Source of the DNA: Isochrysis galbana
Taxonomy: Eukaryota; Haptophyta; Isochrysidales; Isochrysidaceae
NCBI GenBank assembly: GCA_018136815.1
Contig: CM030937.1
Span: forward strand, 2,304,887 to 2,368,886
Reading direction: 5' to 3'
Length of the DNA stretch: 64,000 nucleotides
The position numbers were made by a program, and so were the translations under genes. Shown here piece after piece: positions 61,096-64,000 of the stretch (the first letter of the stretch is position 1; every line of letters begins with the position of its first letter). A model generated the notes under the pieces. The model did no database searches. It was not told the DNA's origin and worked only from the letters and a program-made list of their open reading frames with translations.

Positions 61096-62651
61096 TTAGA
61101 TAAGGGCAGCAAACTGCCGAGGCGCGCAACCCGCCCCCAACGCATAAAACATTGTGCTTGTACATTGCCGTGGCTGACGGTGGCATGCCGCCCGCTCAAT
61201 CAAGGCATCGGAAAGCAAAGCCTGGGTGAGGCTGCGGCAGGCCCGTTCCTCGTGTAAAGCGCAAGTCTCCGATATGCTGACGACTTCATCGAGAGCACTC
61301 CCCAAGTGCTTGACCGCTAACTGCTCTAGTGAGCTCAAAGCATCCCGTGATCAGTGCCAAGTGCGCAGCGCCCCCGAAAGTGTAAACTTGGAGGCGCGGT
61401 CCTCACCTTCCAGCACGTTCGTCAATCTTTCGGACCTGCTGCTCGACGTGCTCGATCAGCGCCTCCGCTGCGCGGATCATCTCCTTGCGCCTAGCACGAG
61501 CGACCTCACGCCCGGAATTGAGCTCTCCGGTAAGGATGGCGTCTAGACGTGTGGCGAGAAGGCTATTGGCGTTACCATGGAGCTGCGAGAGCTCGTTCCT
61601 CAAGCCGACAGGGACAGCTGCAGAAGGATCGCTGAGAACGCGGTCGGCCTCCTTAGAGAGTGCAGTCAGCCGGGCAAGCTCCTTCTCGATGGTGTCCAAA
61701 TCACTGGAAACCTGCCATTGGCAGATGGAAGCTTATGTCAGCCCCTTGGGGTGAGGGCGAGGCGTCATGGAAGCAAGCTTCGCTCGGTGAATGCCAAAAT
61801 GCGATTAGGTGCGGACTTACACTCATTGACTTGTTGCTCAAATGCCGATTGAGTGGCGGGGATTGGTCCGGCAAAGCCAAATCGGCATCATGATGGTTTG
61901 TCCTTGAATGTGACCATGCCTCGCTCTGAACCTCGTGAACCCGTGAGTGGGGCCGCGGGACTGCGCCGGCCCGACTCTCGTCATCCCATTTTGATTCGCG
62001 CGAATGATACTCCTGTCCAGAGCTGCCCCTGAACGGATCTCGCACGCGAGACTCCTGGCCATACGGATCCCTCGTGCGCGCCTCGTGGCCGTAACTATCT
62101 GCGAAGTAGCTCCTCGTGCGCGCAGCCTCGTCGTAGCCATGGCCCCTCGAGCGGGGCACCTCGTCGTAGCCGTAGGATCGTGGGCGATGAGTCTCGCCGT
62201 AGCCGTACCCTCTTGATGGAGGTGTTGGTGCTGCCTGCCGACCAAAGACATCACGGCTGTACCGTCTCGCATGAGGGTCAGGCATGTGGATGTGGCTATA
62301 CGGGTCTCGGCCGTAGGTGTCTTGCCCATAGGCTCTGGAGTGGTGAGGTGGTTGATGGCGCGAGTACGCGGTACTTCGGTCGGGCGTGCCCCCATTCCTG
62401 CTTACGCTTCTTGCTGGGTAATCGGTATGCTCGCCAAATGTTTGTCCATTAGACTCTGGATACCAGTGGGGTGAGGGTAAGCCTCGGTGCGCCGGTGCGT
62501 TGCTTGCCCGTTGGCGCGAGGCGGAGGCTTGACGCATGCCTGCGAGGAAAGGGTATGAGGCTTGTGTCAGTCTTGAAGTGCCCTCGTGACCCTGACGCCT
62601 CGTGCTCAGCACACCTGGTGGAGTGCGCCCTGTCGACCATTGTGACGCCAT
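61096..62651 (-). CDS. Four-exon protein with Tyr/Arg-rich linker and helical, possibly BAG-like, C-terminus
   Basis: Exons (minus): 62651-62615, 62539-61821, 61711-61407, 61333-61096; product 432 residues. Introns are 75, 109 and 73 nt, all GT-AG. Intron 2 has a perfect GTAAGT donor, and intron 1 is a multiple of three, so it could also be retained. Residues 40-220 are a disordered Gly/Tyr/Arg/Ser region with repeated RS-GYGYDE and DPYG words. The C-terminal part is helical: DTIEKELARLTALSKEADRVL, then LLATRLDAILTGELNSGREVARARRKEMIRAAEALIEHVEQ. The L-D-x-I then R-x-x-RKE spacing resembles a BAG domain, which binds the Hsp70 ATPase domain. This assignment is tentative. Confidence 0.65.
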
Positions 62652-62819
62652 CCTCCGCTCTCTCTGTCTCTCTCCTCTGCTCAGACGGGGTCGGGGGTTG
62701 CCTCTGCGCCCTAGCCTGCTCAGTTCCCGCCTCGGCTCGGCTGAGCTCCCTACTGCACTCCCGTGCTCCCTTCCTCGCCCTTTTCACTTTCTCTGATGCT
62801 CAGCCTCTCCCTTGCGATA

Positions 62820-63484
62820 GGGGCGGGCAGGGAGGACGGGAGAGGGGGGCCGGAGGGCGAGGGCGAGCGAGCGAGAGAGGAGGGGCAGGGAGAAGAGGGA
62901 AGAGAAAGAGGGAGAAGAGAGAGAAGACGGAGAAGAGAGAGGAGGGGAGAGGGAACGCGGGAGAGGGAGAAGAGAGGGAGAGAAGAAGAGGGTGCTGCGG
63001 AGAAAGAAGAAGGAGAAGAGAGGGGGAGGGAAGCGAGATGTGGGGGGGCGGGAAGGGGAAGGAGAGGGAGGGGAGAGGCAAGAAGACAGAGGAGAGCGAG
63101 CGGGAGAGAGGTGGGAGAGGGGGAGACGTGGGGGTGGTTGGGGGAGGGAGAGAGGAAGAGAGAGGGAGAGAGAGGGGACGTGGGGAGAGAGAGCGAGAGA
63201 GAGAGATAGAGAGGGAAAGAAGAAGAGCGCTGGAACGCGAGGACGGGCCGCATTTCTTCTCTCTCCTCATCCTCTTCTTCTCCCTCTCTTCCCCCTCGCA
63301 AGGGGGTCCCTCTCTTCTCCCTCTCCCGCGTTCCCTCTGCCCCGCCCTCTCTCTTCTCCGTCTTCTCTCTCTTCTCCCTCTTTCTCTTCCCTCTTCTCCC
63401 TGCCCCTCCTCTCTCGCTCGCTCGCCCTCGCCCTCCGGCCCCCTCTCGCCCTCTCTCCCTCTCTCTCCCGCCCTCCCTGCCCGG
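62820..63484. repeat. Large GA/CT inverted repeat (arms about 160 bp)
   Basis: 62820-62977 and 63308-63484 are near-perfect inverted copies. GGCCGGAGGGCGAGGGCGAG in the left arm matches CTCGCCCTCGCCCTCCGGCC in the right, and GGGAACGCGGGAGAGGGAG matches CTCCCTCTCCCGCGTTCCC. The 330-bp centre is GA-rich. It lies 170 bp upstream of the gene at 61096-62651. Long frames crossing it are artefacts. Confidence 0.85.
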
Positions 63485-64000
63485 GCTCATCTCAGAAGGT
63501 CTTGTACGCGGCGCTCTTGATGACGGGGAGAGGGCGAGGAGAGAGAGAGAGGAGAGAGAGAAAACGAAACATCCTTGGGAGCAGAGGTGTTGGCGAGAGG
63601 GAGAGAGAGAAGAAGAGAGCGACGAGAGCGGGGGAGAGGAAGAGAGTGATGACAGAGGAGACCCCTCGGAGAGAGAAGAACAGGACAGGGGGACCAGGAG
63701 TTATTCAGGATGAGGACGACCTCTCACCCCTCTGTCTTCGGCCTCTCTCTCTCTCTCTCTGGTCCCATCTGAAGCAAAGTAGAAAGTAGAAAGTGCGCGC
63801 GCGCTGCTCGCGAGGCTGCTTGAGTTCTTGAATGGCCTTTTTTTGTAGGGAGTCCAGAGCTCTGGTCCGTCGGAGCATCTTCTTTGTACTTCTACAGTTC
63901 ACACCGCACAACACCCCAAATCCGCCACCACGACAACACAGTAAACCAACGATACAGCCGTTGGCCGAATGGCGCAGGAGGGAGTAGAGAACTAGACCAC
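63485..64000. other. GA-rich sequence and a SINE-like head at the edge
   Basis: No gene. GA-rich from 63520 to 63690. CAGCCGTTGGCCGAATGGCGC at about 63956-63976 matches the head of element C at 51640 and is cut by the window end. Confidence 0.4.

Noticed and set aside
62471..63789. Long open frames (up to 349 codons) on both strands
   Set aside because: They are read through GA/CT simple sequence of an inverted repeat; composition is only Arg/Glu/Gly or Leu/Ser/Pro and no domain appears.

Overview
The window looks like nuclear DNA of a GC-rich, intron-poor alga or protist. It holds about 14 eukaryotic genes with 0 to 3 introns each, separated by long stretches full of transposable elements, homopolymer G/C tracts and GA/CT simple repeats. 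A haptophyte (Emiliania/Chrysochromulina/Prymnesium type) is my best guess. The reasons are the high GC content, short introns (73-196 nt) with a probable GC-AG intron in VPS52, and a gene encoding a small secretory-signal protein that could be plastid-directed. This is an inference; no rRNA, tRNA or organellar marker confirms it.

Genes, left to right: a pentatricopeptide-repeat protein (2106-4242, +, 1 intron); a small signal-peptide protein with an acidic tail (6262-7019, -, 1 intron); a tubulin-tyrosine-ligase-like enzyme (8512-9978, -); a small membrane protein (13768-14379, +); an 801-residue orphan (17519-19924, -); a type I phosphodiesterase/nucleotide pyrophosphatase family protein (20685-21866, +); VPS52 of the GARP/EARP tethering complex (24540-26987, -, 3 introns); a family 25 glycosyltransferase (31367-32824, -); condensin subunit NCAPD2 (33930-37979, +, 1 intron); a Sir2-family deacylase (41178-43148, +); a coiled-coil orphan (47135-47812, -); an aromatic amino acid permease family protein (48981-50381, +); an MBOAT acyltransferase (55284-56831, -); and a 4-exon protein with a possible BAG-like C-terminal domain (61096-62651, -). 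They are ordinary housekeeping and signalling genes on both strands, with no operon or common pathway.

The space between them is a dense record of transposition. (1) Three non-LTR (LINE) insertions (14692-16138, 43310-46450, about 57280-59055) all lack a reverse transcriptase but keep an open reading frame for the C-terminal zinc-knuckle domain. Two have perfect target-site duplications (18 and 19 bp), and one still encodes a 507-residue ORF1 with paired CCCH fingers. (2) A retroposon family of 0.75-0.9 kb, called 'A' here, starts CAACTAAGTTTATACTTGG and ends in a T-rich tail. It has five insertions with 16-17 bp target duplications, one of them nested inverted inside another (51764-53546), plus several fragments. 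(3) Short SINE-like tails are related to the LINE 3' end. (4) A 505-bp DNA transposon (48100-48604) has terminal inverted repeats and a 6-bp duplication, and it interrupts a copy of A. (5) Decayed Ty3/gypsy pol fragments lie at 5240-5450 and 10174-12350. (6) Other unclassified dispersed repeats are present. I see no CRISPR, no cellular RNA gene and no bacterial-type feature. The most unusual content is the apparently RT-less LINE lineage and the A retroposon with its nested copy.
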